This document shows, piece by piece, positions 46,601 to 57,505 of a stretch of 64,000 bases of DNA. The stretch is from Ottelia alismoides (taxonomy: Eukaryota; Streptophyta; Magnoliopsida; Alismatales; Hydrocharitaceae). The first letter of the stretch is position 1. Every line of letters starts with the position of its first letter. The stretch spans positions 62,001 through 126,000 of the forward strand of contig JAZKJV010010529.1 in NCBI GenBank assembly GCA_037367405.1. The letters run 5' to 3'. The position numbers and the translations under genes were made by a program. The notes beneath the pieces were generated by a model. That model did not search any database, had not been told where the DNA came from, and saw only the letters and a list, made by a program, of their open reading frames with translations.

Positions 46601-47267
46601 TACCACATTTTATCTTTTGCATTTTTTTGTCATTTTTAAATAAGAGAAAAATTAAAAAAATAGAGAAAATATGAAAGGAATATTTAAAATTTAATCTATT
46701 TTTTTGGATTTTTAATAAGAAGAAAATAAAAGGATAAAATACAGGGTAAAACGGCCATTATGTATAATGTACAAAAGGGGCCCAAAACCCAAGTTTTGCA
46801 TACAGGCTCCGATTTTAATGAAATCGGTCTTGTTTCGAAGGTCTTTGAATGTATATTACTTTAAAGGTGAGTAGACCTAATTCAGAGGTTGTATGAGAGA
46901 GATATGTGCATTTTAAGGTCTAAGGTCTCCAAATGGGTTTGGGGTTTTATTTGTAAATTTTGCAAGTAAGTATTTTTTTGATATTTTTCTTTAATTAGTG
47001 TTAGTAATATAGACACTATGGAGTTGATTTTATTGTATTTTGAGTTAGTATAAAATATATACAGATAAGGTATTTTATCTAATATACAGGTGGAAATTTA
47101 CAAGTGAAATTGGCTTCTTATTTTATGCAAATATGAATGCTAAAATGCAAATGTTATCAATGCATGCATGAATGCTAATTATACAATATAAGTAGAAATA
47201 TTCCTCTAATTACTCGGGGACAAATCTCTATTTTCAACTTTTAGAGTGATGAATCACAGATTCATCA
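43658..47267 (-). repeat. Element D 5' LTR
   Basis: In element sense starts at 47267 with TGATGAATC, TGT, GATTCATCA, a perfect 9-bp-arm palindrome, and ends at 43658 with CCACGATCCATCA. TATA (minus TTTATAAT) at 46149-46144; donor-like CCAG/GTAATTTC at 45882/45881, 268 bases later; U3 inverted repeat at 46378-46410; poly(A) hairpin near 43799-43816. Confidence 0.95.
45876..45886 (-). promoter_or_regulatory. Splice-donor-like site in D 5' LTR
   Basis: TTCCAG/GTAATTTC on the minus strand; a strong plant 5' splice consensus. The downstream candidate acceptor is CCTCCTCAAG directly before the ATG at 42201. Confidence 0.45.
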
Positions 47268-48203
47268 CAGTCATCCCAGTATGGTCCTCGTCCCTGTCAT
47301 CAGGGACATTCTTGGAGGCGTGATCAACCTCATTAGCCGCAACATCACCCACAACAATACCCCTCTCAGCTGCACCAGCCACAACAGCAGCCTCACTACC
47401 AGCGAGGCCACTCGTCAGGTTCTCATGGGCCAGCCTATGAGAACCCCGCCTTGGACGACCTAGCTCGCCTGATGACAGAGCAACAGGCTACATTCAGACG
47501 GGAGATGGACGATTTACACCAGGAGATGCGGGAGATAGTGAGAGGGAAGGCCTCCATTCCTGCACAGATAGAGCCGGACCCGAACAACCTAAAGAGGAAG
47601 TCTGAGCAGGTAGAGTTTACAGAGATTACCACTCCTAGTGATTCTTTTGGTGATTTGTCTGCATACATGTTTGATGCTGATTTTGTGACACTTAGGAGCG
47701 GTAGGATGCCAGCAGGCGGCGCCTCGTCTGAGCGACGATCCCACGTTGATCCGGCTGACGGTACTGAGGCCGTCGCTTCACCAGTTCGAGGAGGTGATAC
47801 TGACGCCACCACAACTGCTAAGCCAAAGCGCGGTACTGAGGCCGTGAGACATGCCGAGGGTGGTACTGAGGCCACCATTACTTCTGCTAGTCCTGTTGTC
47901 TTTCCATTTGTACATGTATCTCAGGACGTTTCTGGAAATAAAGGAAAAGGTATGTTATTTTCGGATCCACATGTGTTGATTGATGATGTTTGTGTGGATT
48001 ATGCTGTTCATGAGCATGCCAGACCCTCTCCTAGTCCATCTGAGAAGGACCCCATGATCCCCTTTCCACGAGCACTTCACATGGCAAAGGGGAAGAAAAT
48101 AGAAAATTCCAAACAGAGTCATCAGATAGAGTTCACCCAGCAGATGATAGACCGATTCCATATTCAGCTGACTCTACAGGAGGCCTTAGAATCATCAGTC
48201 TGA
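47268..48203 (+). pseudogene. Element C gag, C-terminal part after D
   Basis: Resumes in the Gln/Ser-rich part (CAGTCATCCCAGTATGGTCC), then after a frame change an open frame from 47451: MDDLARLMTEQQATF, a helical stretch, IPAQIEPDPNNLKRKSEQ, acidic repeats built around GTEAV and GGTEA, and MIDRFHIQLTLQEALESSV to the TGA at 48201. The same order occurs in A. I see no CCHC zinc knuckle. Confidence 0.85.
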
Positions 48204-48210
48204 GAGCCAT

Positions 48211-48661
48211 GTGCTTACCAGAGCCACTTGTTTCGCGATACAGAACCGTCTGCCAGCCAAGAGGCTAGATGCAGGAGCCCTGTATGTCAGATGCCACATT
48301 CATGAGCAGAGGTTCGACCATACTCTATTAGACAGCGGTTCTTCGATCAACCTACTTCCGACAACCCTTCTCCACCGCTTCGAGTTGGGCATTCTCCGAT
48401 AGAGCAGGACGGTCCTTCAGTTTGCTGATCGATCAGTCAAGAGGCCGAAGGGGTTGCTGAAGCACGTTGTTGTCACGATTCAGGGCCTGAAATTCCCCGT
48501 GGACTTCGTAGTGTTATACATGGAGATCCCTGAGTCAGTGACCGATACCCCCATCATTTTAGGACGCCCGTTCTTGGCCACATCCAAGGCAATGTCCGAC
48601 CATGATAGAGAGAAGGTGTACTTTCCCGTCGAGGGTGAGAGTATACAAATAGAGACGGTCG
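48211..48661 (+). pseudogene. Element C aspartic protease, one stop
   Basis: Reads NRLPAKRLDAGALYVRC, active site LLDSGSSINLLP with the Asp at 48331-48333, a TAG at 48400-48402, then LQFADRSVKRPKG, VVVTIQGLKFPVDFVVLYM and IILGRPFLATSKAM. The catalytic triad is the only intact one in the window. Confidence 0.9.
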
Positions 48662-49239
48662 ATGAGAATAGAGAGAGATTCAGATTGCTCAGAGGCGACC
48701 ACAGATTCAGAGCATATGACAGAGGCAGGGCGAGACATCCACCAGGACTGTGACTTCGTGATTACAGATGATGAGGCAAATTGGGAAGATCCAGTCGCAC
48801 CGGCCATCCTCTCACCGTCAGAGTTCGCTGATGCAGAGACGCTAGCAGAGGAGAGCTTGGAGAGCACATTCCTGGTCCAGGATACTTCTCAGGCCGTAGA
48901 TTCGGTTCTTGATCGCGATACAGATTTTTGTGAGTATGATCCCTCGGAGTTAGATACCGATAGGGCAGAGTTTGATGATTTGTCACTGTGTTTGACTTCC
49001 ACTGAGCCTACAGCTAGAGAGGTTGATTTTGAGAAGAGCAGAGACAGTCCATTCGAGCAGCCTTCTCCAGATACAGTTTGTGAGCGAGAGTTCTCATTCT
49101 TCCGTGCATATTTGGCCACATACCCTCGGATTCTTCAGAAGCCAGATTTGCCAGCACCTACTTGTCCAGAGCTGAAGCTGATACCAGCATCGCTGAAGTA
49201 TAGATTCCTTGCGGGTGAGCATGAGATGTACCCAGTCAT
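48662..49239 (+). pseudogene. Element C acidic protease-RT spacer
   Basis: Open from 48662, in frame with RT. Asp/Glu/Ser-rich, ending LQKPDLPAPTCPELKLIPASLKYRFL. No motif beyond the conserved lead-in to RT. Confidence 0.75.
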
Positions 49240-50183
49240 TATCTCCGCTGATTTGATTGGAGAGCAAGAATCTCGTTTGATGGGGGTTCTTGAAAAGAAC
49301 CGCAAGGCGATAGGATGGAGTGTAGCCGATCTCCAGGGGATCAGTCCGGCTCTATGCTCCCACCACATCTATCTCGAGGAAGAGGCAAAGCCGTCGCGTG
49401 AGTTCCAGCAGCGGCTGAACCCGAATATTAGAGAGGTTGTCATGAAGGAAATCTCGAAGTGGTGGAGCGCCGATTTTATCTACCCCATCTCCGACTACAT
49501 GTGGGTCAGTCCGTTACATGTGGTGCCCAAGAAGACGGGCATCACTACAGTTGTCACGGAGTCTGGAGAGGAGATTGCTACCCGGGTACCCACTTCTTGG
49601 CAGGTATGTGTGGATTACAGACGACTGAATCAGGCCACCAAGAAGAATCATTTCCTCTGCCCTTTAATGATCAGATTATTGAGAGGCTGGGAGGGAAGAG
49701 CCATTATTGTTTCTTGGATGGGTACTCCGGCTATAATCAGGTGGCCATCGCGCCCGAGGACCAGGACAAGACCACCTTCACCCGTCCCTTCGGGACATAT
49801 GCTTTCAGACGCATGCCATTTGGATTGTGCAACGCTCCGGCGACATTCCAAAGATGCATGCTTTCCATCTTTTCGGACATGGTGGGGGAGTGCTTGAAGG
49901 TCTTCATGGATGATTTCTCGGTCTACAGTGATTGATTCGATTCTTGTCTTGACTGCCTAGACCGAGTCCTTCAGCGATGCATAGAAGTTCACCTAGTGTT
50001 GTCTTGGGAGAAGAGTCACTTCATGGTGACTCAAGGGACGATTCTTGGCCACATCATCTCCAACAGGGGCATGAAGGTTGATCCGGCCAAGGTGGATGTC
50101 ATTAGAAAACTCGATCCACCGTCCAACTTGCGGTAGTTAAAGTCTTTTCTTGGGCATGTCGATTTCTACTGACATTTCATTCA
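49240..50183 (+). pseudogene. Element C reverse transcriptase, broken
   Basis: Fingers: VLEKNRKAIGWSVADLQGI, WVSPLHVVPKKTGI, VCVDYRRLNQATKK; a frame change near 49650; then CFLDGYSGYNQVAIA, TYAFRRMPFGLCNAP and catalytic FMDDFSVYS. Stops at 49933, about 50134, 50169 and later. Copies the element RNA into DNA inside the particle. Confidence 0.93.
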
Positions 50184-50799
50184 TTGACTGATCTGTTGAC
50201 GAAAGACACTGAGATCCTTGTAGATGATAAGTGTCTATCGTCATTTGAGACTCTCAAGAGCTGTGTTATAGAGGCTCCTATTCTCCAACCACCTGATTGG
50301 TCTCTCCCCTTCGAGATCATAACGGACGCCTCCGATTTTGCATTGGGGGCCGTGCTGGGACAGAGGAGGGATGGAGTCCCATTTGCCATTCACTACGCTA
50401 GCTGTACATTGGATGCCGCACAACGGAACTATACGGTCACAAGGAAGGAGATGCTAGCCATAGTCTTCGCCCTAGATAAGTTCAGATCTTACATCATTGG
50501 ATCTAGAGTGACCATATACACTGATCATACCGCCATCAAGTACCTCATGGCAAAGAAGGATGCCAAAGCTATATTGACCAGATGGATCCTTCTACTCCAG
50601 GAGTTCGATATTGTGATTAAGGATAAGCCTGGAGTCAAGAATGTGGTGGCGGATCATCTCTCCCGATTGGAGTATCTTGAGGATTCTGAGCAGATTGACC
50701 CTATTTGTGAGACCTTCCCAGATGAGGCGATCCTTGCTATTGCCTCGCTCCCATGGTATGTCGATATTGTGAACTATCTTGTCGCTAAGAAAGTTCCAC
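50184..50799 (+). pseudogene. Element C RNase H
   Basis: In an uninterrupted frame: EIITDASDFALGAVLGQRRDG (Asp), NYTVTRKEMLAIVFALDKF (Glu), TIYTDHTAIKYLM (Asp) and VVADHLSRLE (last Asp/His). All catalytic acids are present. Confidence 0.9.
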
Positions 50800-52033
50800 A
50801 AGATTGGCCCAGACAGAAACTTGAGACCTTCCTCGCGAAGGCCAAGTTTTACCATTGGGAGGATCCCATCCTTTACCACGAGGGAGGGGATAGTATCTGG
50901 CGTAGGTGCATTCCTCAGGAGGAGCACCACAACGTCCTTACTTACTGCCACAAGCTTGAGGCAGGAGGACATCACTCAGGGAGGAGAATGACACAGAAAG
51001 TGCTCCAATCCGGCCTATGGTGGCCCACTCACTTCAAGGACTCTGACGAGTTCGTGAAGAGGTATACTAACTGTCCGAGGATGGGCACTTGTGGACAGCG
51101 TGATATGATGCTGATGCAGCCCATACACTTCTGTGAGGTTTTTGACGCATGTGGCATCGATTTCATGGGTCCATTCCCTAGGAGTCAGGGATTTGAGTAC
51201 GTTCTGTTGGCCGTGGATTATGTGAGTCGTTGAGTTGAGGCCATCCTCGCCCGAACCGTAGATGCTAGGACTGTTTGCAGATTTTTGAGGAAGAATATCA
51301 TTTCACGGTTCGGGGTACCTCGAGTGTTGATATCTAACGGGGGGTCTCATTTCGTCAGCAACAATGTGAAGGCCCTTGCTAGCGAGTTCAGCATAGACCA
51401 TCGAGTTGTCACTCCATACCATCCTCAGACGAATGGTCTTGCTGAAGTGTCGAATAGGGAGATCAAGACTATATTGCAGAAAGTTGTCTGACCTGACTGA
51501 AAGGATTGGTCACAGCTTTTGGACTAGGTCTTGTGGGCATATCGGACATCTTTCAAGACACCTTTGGGTACATCTCCCTTTTGCCTCGTTTATGGCAAGC
51601 CGTGCCATTTACCTATTGAGCTGAGACACAGGTCACTTTGGGAAGTCACTGATATACTTTTGGATCCAGAGAGTGTAGGAGATCAGAGGAGGGTAGAGTT
51701 AGCAGCCCTGAGGAGCTTCATGACACTGCCTTTTCAAACAGCCTACATTATAAGGAGAGAGTGAAGGAGTGGCATGATTCTTATATCAGCCACAAGCAGT
51801 TTGGGCCAGGACAGAGAGTATGGTTGTTTGATGCTAGGCTTCGATTATTTCCAGGGAAGCTACAGAGCAAATGGAAGGGACCTTATCAGGTTAGAAAGGT
51901 GCATGACAATGGGAGTATTGATATATCTGAGTTGTCTTCTGATGCTACCTTTCGAGTAAACGACCAGCGGCTCAAGCCATATCAAGATCATGAGCCGCGG
52001 GTCGTTGATGTTGCCCCTATTCACTTTGCGTGA
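50800..52033 (+). pseudogene. Element C integrase, broken and catalytically altered
   Basis: Zinc-finger region YCHKLEAGGHHSGRR with YTNCPRMGTCG (first Cys of the pair replaced by Tyr), first Asp in ACGIDFMGPFP, then a TGA at 51231 where relatives have Trp. The second site reads LISNGGSHF, Asp to Asn; the Glu in LAEVSNREIK is kept. Stops near 51489-51526. The C-terminal GPY/F part (SKWKGPYQVRKVHDNGS, DQRLKPY) is open at 51761-52033. Confidence 0.92.
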
Positions 52034-54088
52034 GATGTGGTCTCTTGACTCACATCTATTGCATCTCATGCCTGATTATCACTGTTCTCCCGACTTGTAT
52101 AGATTCAGTTGTCCATATCATTCTATTCTTTAGTCCCACATCCCTTTGCTCATCTTATGATTATTCTATACTTAGGGTGTACTTTACCCTAAGTATAGGG
52201 GGGATGTAGGACTCTCGGGTATTCTGTTGATTCTTTCTACCCCTGTTTTGCTGCCTATACTTAGGGATATTTCACCCTAAGTATAGGGAGGTAGACTCTG
52301 TACATCCTTCTACTCGGATTTCCCTTCATGTACAACTGGCTATACTTAGGATTATTTGATCCTAAGTATAGGGGGAAACACCGAGCCCTTTTTATTCTAT
52401 TCTTTGATTCGTCTTTGTACATACCATTCCTTTTCACTTCCATATACTAAGCACGAGTTATGTCTTCTTCATCGCTCTTGATCACTCTGAGGACATCGTT
52501 CGAGCTAAGTATGGGGGTGTGTATATATTTCATATATACTTTAGCCATAACTCGTACCTTGTGTGAGTGTGTTAATAAATAAAAATGGCTAAAAATCCAT
52601 AAAAATTTAAAATTTTTTCCCTTGTACATAAAATTCTTCTTGCGCATACCTATTTATTTATAAAATTAATTTTGTACAAATAATTGTAAAATCTTTTTGT
52701 GTAAATAGCTTGTAAATATTTTCATATCAAAAATTATGTATATAGTACAAACTTTTTGTAAAATGTTTGAAAAACAAAAAGTTCGCAAAAACCTTGTGTA
52801 AATTTTTGTAAATATTTTGCAAAACTTCGCATTCATGCATACATCCATGTTTTCAAACATTTTTCAAAAATTTTGCACAATTGTAAATATTTGTAAAATA
52901 GCATCTTTGTAAATACTTGCACAGTTTTTCCAAATCATAGTTGACATTTAAACTGGCCTGGAATTAAATTGACAAATGGAGCTTGGTTAAGACCGTAATC
53001 CACCTAATGATAAGAGGAACCTTATAGGGCTTAGGATTGAGACTTTTCAGGTCCATTGGGACTTAATTCTTTGAGTCCATTAGGCTATGAGCATATATCA
53101 TCTTGATGAGACTAAGTAGAGCACTTAACAACACATGCATGACTCTTAGAGACAATGGCTTTACTTGCACCAGCGCATTACACATAGCTCTCCACGGATG
53201 AGGTGGTGAGGAGGCAGTTTCCTTTGGCTTGGGGTAGTATATGAGGGTAGTACTTCTAGGCGGAACCTCTCTTCTTCTTATAGTGAAGGAAGTGCGTCTC
53301 AACTTGGTCTGGTGGTTATGAAGTCTAAAGACAGAAGCTGTGGGTTGCAATAAAGCTTCAAAATAGGGATAGTCTACTAGATCAAGAGGAAAAACTTCTT
53401 GTATATATGATGCATCATGTAGATATGTTGTACAGATGCACATGAAACAAATGTGCAAAAAGAAACGAACTCCAAAAAAGTGGTGGGTCGGATTGAAAAT
53501 TTAATAATCCCACCGGGGTGTACATAGTCAAATAAAGCAAAAGCTTATGCTATCCATGTTCCAATCTCATGAAGCTTGCAGCGTGAGACTCAGCTACACT
53601 GGTTAGAGCTCCCAAGGAAAAATGGCTACACTGGTCATGGTCCATTCTCTTCTTCCCCCTCTTCTTGAGCCGGTTGCACTTGAACTTAGAAGGGAATACC
53701 CCGCTTCTCGATGAAAGAGTTGCTAGACCGAGGCATTAGAGTTACCGGGTTTAGGGAGGTTGTTTCTTTGTTACTTTTGAGGTGGGGAGCTACATATCAC
53801 TTACACCGTACAAGGAAAGATTCATGGTCATTAGAGTTTGTGTATGTAGACTTGTTCTGATCTGGTTTATTGAGGAGTCTTGACCATAGCTTGGTGGAAC
53901 TTAGAGGCTCTTAAGTTTTAAGCTTAAGTCCAAATAAGGTTCCGACAAATTAATAGTCCAAAGGTCTGACCGAGTTCAATTTAATGAAGGAAAGTTTAAT
54001 AATCAACTTTGATTTCACCTCTTTTTCTTTTTCTTTCTCTTTTGCACTTCTTTTTCAAATAAGTGTTTGCTAAGGGACTAGCAAAAGT
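52034..54088 (+). other. Element C 3' UTR
   Basis: Hairpin array (listed apart), AT-rich segment 52560-52920 rich in TTTGTAAAT words, shared blocks 53160-53400 and 53590-53760. No env-like ORF. Confidence 0.82.
52166..52560 (+). repeat. Element C hairpin array
   Basis: Units at 52166-52198, 52255-52286, 52340-52371 (each with perfect 12-13-bp arms, e.g. CTATACTTAGGGT / ACCCTAAGTATAG) and a long unit at 52442-52512. Each short unit is followed by GGGGG or GGGAGG. In the long unit the right arm has decayed, but GAGTTATG (about 52455) can pair with CATAACTC near 52548. Confidence 0.93.
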
Positions 54089-54101
54089 AAAGTATAGGGG
54101 G
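54081..54101 (+). other. Element C polypurine tract
   Basis: Purine-rich run ending AAAGTATAGGGGG directly before TGATGAATCC. Confidence 0.88.
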
Positions 54102-57100
54102 TGATGAATCCCAATTCATCACTCTTTATTCCTTTATTTTAGCTAGAAACTTGAGCAAAACACCATGTAAATATGTGTAAATATAATAAATTGCCAAAAC
54201 ACATGCATCTTGTAAATATGCATAATTAGAAAGTTTTTGGGCCAAAATAAAGGAATAAAGAAACACAAGAAAAAGAGAGAAATATTTACAATAAATATTG
54301 AGTGACCTAATCCCAAGGGAGGACTCAGCATGTGCCTGACCGCAAAAGAACCCAAGTAGAGAGAGATAAGGTCATTCATACATGTACATACCTCCATGTA
54401 AATAAATAAAAGTTATTTTCCTAAAAATAAAAATTAAAAAGTGTTTCTTATGTTCTGTACATATTTATAAAAATAAAACTAAAATAAAAGTGAGAAAAAC
54501 AAAACAAAAATAAAAACAAATAAAACCCCTATCATTAGTGTATATAGACCATGTATATAAAATAACATCCCTATTTATTTTCTCCTTGTAAATAATTAGT
54601 AAAAATACCATAAAAATATCTCTCTATTTCATATTTCATGCTGTAAATAATTAAAATAAAAAAAGAAAAATAAAAATAAAATAAAAAAGAATAAAAATCA
54701 TTTTCCACCTTATGAATATACCATGTACATATGTATATAACCCTATTTATTTACTCCATGTAGATACATCATAAAAATAAAATACCTCATTATTCAAAAT
54801 TTTATGTTGTAAATAAATAAAATATAAAATTGGAATAAATGTACAAAAATATACAATAAAAAATAAAAAAATACATATATGTATATACATATATATAATA
54901 ATAATATTTTGTAAATACCTTATTTATTTTTTTTAAAAAAAATTAATAAAAATCACTAAAAATTAATTTGAAAAATAAGAAACATTTTTCATGTTTTAAC
55001 TTTTTCGAAATAGTCATTTAATAATTTTGATTGAATTTCTAAAGAATTAATAATTGGCGGCCTCCCATTGGTCCACGGGAGAATGTTGACCTCCGGTCAA
55101 CTTCCCCCCTGGACCACTTTTGCCCGCGGATCCTACGTTCGACCCGATTTCTTCGATTTTTCCCCGCTCGATCTGATCTCGAAATATCCAAACCCTGGGC
55201 TCCATTTGATCCTCATAAATCCGAGACCCTCGCCCGATCCTCCTTCTAGGGATCCGAGCTCCGACCATCTCGCCTGATCGCCATCTAGCCAGACCCTTCC
55301 CAGTATAAAGCATCTCCTCCACCGCACAATGCCCGCCATCTTTGGCTACGCCCCTTCATCCCAGGACCTCCATCAGCTCCCTTAGAGTGACAGCTATCCG
55401 AGCGTGGTGTCGAAGAGAGGAGGAGGTGCCTCCAGCCACTTATCCGGCGACCTTCGTCGTCGCGCGCCGCCACGAGGTGCGTCAAGCCTCGGAACCTGAC
55501 GATTCCTCGAGGCCAGGACCCTCAGAGCTTCTCCAGCTCATCCCCAGTCGACTTCCGCCAGTAGGTAACCCCGATACCCTCTAGTTTAGGCTAATTTTCC
55601 ATTACGCCCAAATCGCACCGCCGATTTCGCCGATCGATTCACGTCGATTCGATCATCCATTCACTCATTCGACTCTACCACCACACACATGAGACTCATC
55701 TCCAACTTCTGCACCCACACACTCAACTTGGTTTGCCCCAGAACCAAGAGTCGACCTCCCTCGCCGTCGCCTCGCCGGAGGTCTTCGCCGCGACCCACCC
55801 GCGCATCCACTTCACTCCTAACCGGGTCGAGGCACTTTGCCCTCGACCCAGTGTGCTTTCTATGTTGTTTTTCAGGTCAAAGGGACCTCATCTGGAGGTC
55901 CAAAGCTCGAGCACAACAGCTCCACCGCCACCTCGCCGCTGGGAGGTTCTAGGACTTCTCAACCTCATCGGAGACCAGCATCCGCTGCAAACAGCCACCA
56001 GGACCATTTTGCCCATCAGAGCAGCACCTGAGGAGGGCCCATGCGCCCGTAGTGAGCCGACGAAGTTCGCCGGAGCTGAGTTCTTGGAGGACCCTCGCTT
56101 ACCGTCCGATCATCCCCTCCACGCCAGATTAGATCGTGTCCTTTCATCTGCGGAGCATCCTCAACCGTCGATCCATCCGAGGAGCTGATCTGGACCGTCA
56201 ACCCTGATGAAGAGGCGTGCACGAACCACAACCATCCGATCCTCCGCATGGCACGACCTCGACCATCGATCCCTAATTAAGGGGTAATTTGCTCTTAGGC
56301 CCCTGCTCTTTTGTTTTCGCTATTTAGTCCTGTAAATATTAAGTTCAGTTGTTTTTATTTTGAATATTTTGCATTGTGGACCTCGATGTTTTCTTTATTT
56401 ACATTACAGTCCATGTGTGTGTGAGCAACGTGCTTCGTCACGTCAGGATTTGGACAATTTGCATTTTCTGTCTTGTATTTCCTGGATGTTAGTGATTGAG
56501 TATTTATAAATTGGATTTACAATTATACCCCTCTGTGCCTGATTCACGTGCCGTACGCATGTATTTGTAGACTTTTTGCATACAGGGCCCTGAACATTTG
56601 GTTTTTGTTACTATTTAGCCCCCAGAACTATTTTTCTTTGCATTTAGGTCCCTGTGTACTGTGTGCGTTGTTTTTATTGAATAAAATAGCAAATTAAATC
56701 CAAATTAGGCGAAATTTGGATACGTGGCTCCTGCCACTGTGTAAAAGGTTCCCTAAATTTTTGGTACATTTTTGAGGCTTTTTGATATTTTTAAAAATTA
56801 AAAAAACGTTGATTTTTGCTACTGTCTGACTTAGAAAATCAAAGAAAAATATAAACACTTCTTTAAAAATTCTAAAAAAAATTAGGGGTAGTTAGTTTTA
56901 GTGTCTTTTAATTTTTGAATCCTAGTTGTTGTTTATACTTTTCATAAAAATTGCCTCCAGACTTTTATAGGTCCATTTTATATTTTTAATGGACCTTTCA
57001 AGTCTGGCTGTATAGTGATCTCCTGTTTTCACCTTTCTTCATTTTTAAAAAAGTATATAAAATTAGAAAATTCTGAAAAATTCACCAAAAACATTAAAAA

Positions 57101-57500
57101 ACCTAAAAAACATAAAAACATTTTTGTTTGATTTTTGGAGCATTTTTTGTTGATTAAATAAATTGTTGTGTGTGCTTGCCTTTACATTTATTATAAAATT
57201 AAAAATACAAAAATATTTAAAAAACCCTAAAGACCCACCAAAAATATTTTCTTCTCATTTTTGGATTTTTGACTACCTCGTAGGCCGCAAGGCCATCACG
57301 TGCTCCCTGAGTTCGACCCTGGTCGCTATACCAGGTTAATAAAATAACAAGGGTCGCTATTGTGTTTTAATTGATTTTTATCTTTTTTGATTTTGGTGGT
57401 TCCTGATTTTCTTGGTGGACCGATTCCACTCGATCCAGGTCGCAACGACCCGAATATATTTACCTTTACCCAGATTTTGTGGTCGATTTTTGGTTCATCA
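54102..57500 (+). repeat. Element C 3' LTR
   Basis: Begins with the perfect palindrome TGATGAATCCCAATTCATCA and ends GGTTCATCA. U3 inverted repeat 55070-55115, TATA 55304-55309, donor-like site 55564/55565, poly(A) hairpin 57318-57335 with AATAAA 57338-57343. Confidence 0.96.
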
Positions 57501-57505
57501 CTCCA
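57501..57505. repeat. Target-site duplication of C, right copy (CTCCA)
   Basis: Identical to 27546-27550. Confidence 0.95.

Larger units (their letters stand above)
34185..47267 (-). mobile_element. Element D: non-autonomous Athila derivative nested in C gag
   Basis: LTRs at 34185-37779 and 43658-47267, PPT at 37780-37792, PBS at 43639-43655, all in minus orientation. The 5.9 kb internal part encodes one interrupted reading frame of gag-like and protease-like sequence, and no RT, RNase H or integrase motif on either strand. It would need enzymes from a relative to move. The left LTR lacks the first 13 bases (TGATGGATCGTGG) found on the right LTR, and I see no clean 5-base duplication; the right flank begins CAGTC. 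Confidence 0.9.
27551..57500 (+). mobile_element. Element C: full-length Athila-type retrotransposon with D nested in gag
   Basis: Complete ends: LTRs at 27551-31007 and 54102-57500, tRNA-Asp PBS, PPT and a perfect CTCCA duplication. Without D, about 16.9 kb. Coding order: small ORF, gag (split by D), protease, RT, RNase H, integrase. Many stops and frame changes make it non-functional. In one 190-base stretch the two LTRs differ at about 15 positions by eye, so it is not young. Confidence 0.96.

Noticed and set aside
52166..52371. Regularly spaced repeats resembling a CRISPR array
   Set aside because: Repeats are inverted hairpins of varying arm sequence in a plant retrotransposon 3' UTR; spacers are not uniform and there are no cas genes.
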